Source: Bacteroidota bacterium
Lineage (GTDB): Bacteria; Bacteroidota; Rhodothermia; Balneolales; HLUCCA01
Reading direction: 5' to 3'
Length of the DNA stretch: 5,909 nucleotides
Assembly (NCBI GenBank): GCA_003448835.1
Contig: DLXM01000306.1
Span: forward strand, 12,419 to 18,327
The stretch's first letter is position 1, and each line of letters begins with the position of its first letter. This document shows positions 5,537 to 5,909 of this stretch, in pieces. The translations under genes were made by a program, and so were the position numbers. A model generated the notes under the pieces. The model worked only from the letters and a program-made list of their open reading frames with translations, was not told the origin of the DNA and made no database searches.

Positions 5537-5651
5537 TGTATCGCTACATAATTTAAGTATACCAATAATTAAAATAACAAAGGCACTAGAATGGAGCGTC
5601 TTTGACTGGCAGTTTTAAAACAATATTATAAGCAACTCATCAATTTTTAAG

Positions 5652-5679
5652 TTCATCTATCTGTTTAAATGGTTATAAT
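5652..5679 (+). promoter_or_regulatory. Candidate promoter for the HI0074-like gene
   Basis: A perfect TATAAT lies at 5674-5679, overlapping TAATTTTA (5676-5683), which is one base from the Bacteroidota TAnnTTTG element. The upstream element is poor (TTCATC at 5652-5657). Transcription would start near 5686-5690, about 60 bases before the ATG at 5750. In an AT-rich stretch this match carries limited weight. Confidence 0.3.
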
Positions 5680-5703
5680 TTTAGTTGAATAATTCAAACA
5701 AAA

Positions 5704-5745
5704 ATGAAGTCAATTAAACAGTTGTTGGGAAATTCATTAATTTAA
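5704..5745 (+). CDS. Possible 13-codon leader ORF before the HI0074-like gene
   Basis: ATG at 5704 opens a 13-residue frame (MKSIKQLLGNSLI) ending in TAA at 5743-5745, only four bases before the ATG at 5750 and in another frame. It has no Shine-Dalgarno sequence. It could couple translation to the next gene, be a remnant of a gene, or be chance; the peptide resembles nothing I know. Confidence 0.18.
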   Translation: MKSIKQLLGNSLI

Positions 5746-5749
5746 AAGA

Positions 5750-5909
5750 ATGAAGAATCAAGACATTAGGTGGCAGCAAAGGTTTCAGAATTTTTTAAAG
5801 GCATTAAGTCTTCTGGATGATGCTGTTGAGCTGTTTCAGTCTAAAGGATTATCCGATCTTGAAATGCAAGGTTTGATACAGCGATTCGAATTTACCCATG
5901 AATTGGCCT
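5750..5909 (+). CDS. Nucleotidyltransferase substrate-binding protein, HI0074 family (3' end outside window)
   Basis: The first 53 residues are present. They read DIRWQQRFQNFLKALSLLDDA (residues 5-25) and GLIQRFEFTHELA (residues 41-53), the hallmark N-terminal pattern of the HI0074 / NTase_sub_bind family. These are helical-bundle proteins of about 130-150 residues, related to HEPN domains, that pair with a small HI0073-like MNT-family nucleotidyltransferase. Such pairs are often classed with HEPN-MNT toxin-antitoxin modules, though many lack the catalytic HEPN RxxxxH motif and their job is uncertain. No nucleotidyltransferase gene lies upstream in this window, so a partner would be expected just to the right. 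The start is the first ATG compatible with the family's N-terminus; its ribosome binding site is weak (AAAAGA). The family call is strong; the function in this organism is not known. Confidence 0.88.
   Translation, partial: MKNQDIRWQQRFQNFLKALSLLDDAVELFQSKGLSDLEMQGLIQRFEFTHELA

Larger units (their letters stand above)
5362..5703. other. Gene-free, hairpin-rich spacer
   Basis: I see no convincing ORF on either strand and no recognisable tRNA or structured RNA family. It contains a near-direct repeat ATGATGAAGTAAAA / ATGATGAAGCAAAA (5391-5404 and 5429-5442), the 12-bp inverted repeat at 5469-5506, the outward-facing modules at 5513-5536 and a small hairpin ATGTA-TCGC-TACAT (5536-5549). The last part (about 5550-5703) is AT-rich with nothing clear beyond a possible promoter. 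Confidence 0.6.

Noticed and set aside
5591..5605. Short ATG-started ORF after AAAGGCACTAGA
   Set aside because: It closes after four codons, and the apparent upstream purine signal is not well spaced.

Overview
The window looks like a piece of an AT-leaning chromosome from the Bacteroidota/Balneolota side of the FCB group. This rests on three things: a DUF5118/DUF5117-type zinc metalloprotease lipoprotein typical of those phyla, a promoter in front of it resembling the Bacteroidota TTG-N19-TAnnTTTG pattern, and the lack of a Shine-Dalgarno sequence before that gene. The placement is an inference, not a database match. All coding sequence I can support is on the + strand.

Layout. (1) Bases 2-1909 hold the 3' part of a large gene, open at the left edge: a very acidic low-complexity linker, a family 2 glycosyltransferase domain and a C-terminal TPR-like helical tail. 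(2) Bases 1910-2040 are a compact intergenic region with a weak hairpin, a 7-bp inverted repeat and a Bacteroidota-like promoter. (3) Bases 2041-4533 encode a complete 830-residue lipoprotein metalloprotease with the metzincin zinc motif HExxHxxGxxH and an SIMDY Met-turn. (4) Bases 4534-5033 form a repeat-rich intergenic region with two copies of an ~85-nt imperfect palindrome and a very clear intrinsic terminator between them. (5) Bases 5034-5228 encode a 64-residue two-helix membrane protein of unknown function. (6) Bases 5229-5749 are a second repeat-rich, gene-poor region with more hairpins and a chimeric third copy of the palindrome. (7) From base 5750 to the right edge is the start of an HI0074-type nucleotidyltransferase substrate-binding (HEPN-like) protein, usually paired with a small MNT-family nucleotidyltransferase.

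The genes do not form an obvious single pathway; each is separated by 100-500 bases and seems independently transcribed. The most unusual material is the intergenic repeat system. A short module, ATAAGG(N)CTCGTT, is fused to the stop codons of two unrelated genes and is followed each time by a long hairpin, but by a different one each time. The main ~85-nt hairpin occurs twice with a compensatory base-pair change, which indicates that the fold itself is conserved. No complete defence island or new enzymatic system is visible; the HI0074-like gene at the right edge is the only hint of a toxin-antitoxin-type module.
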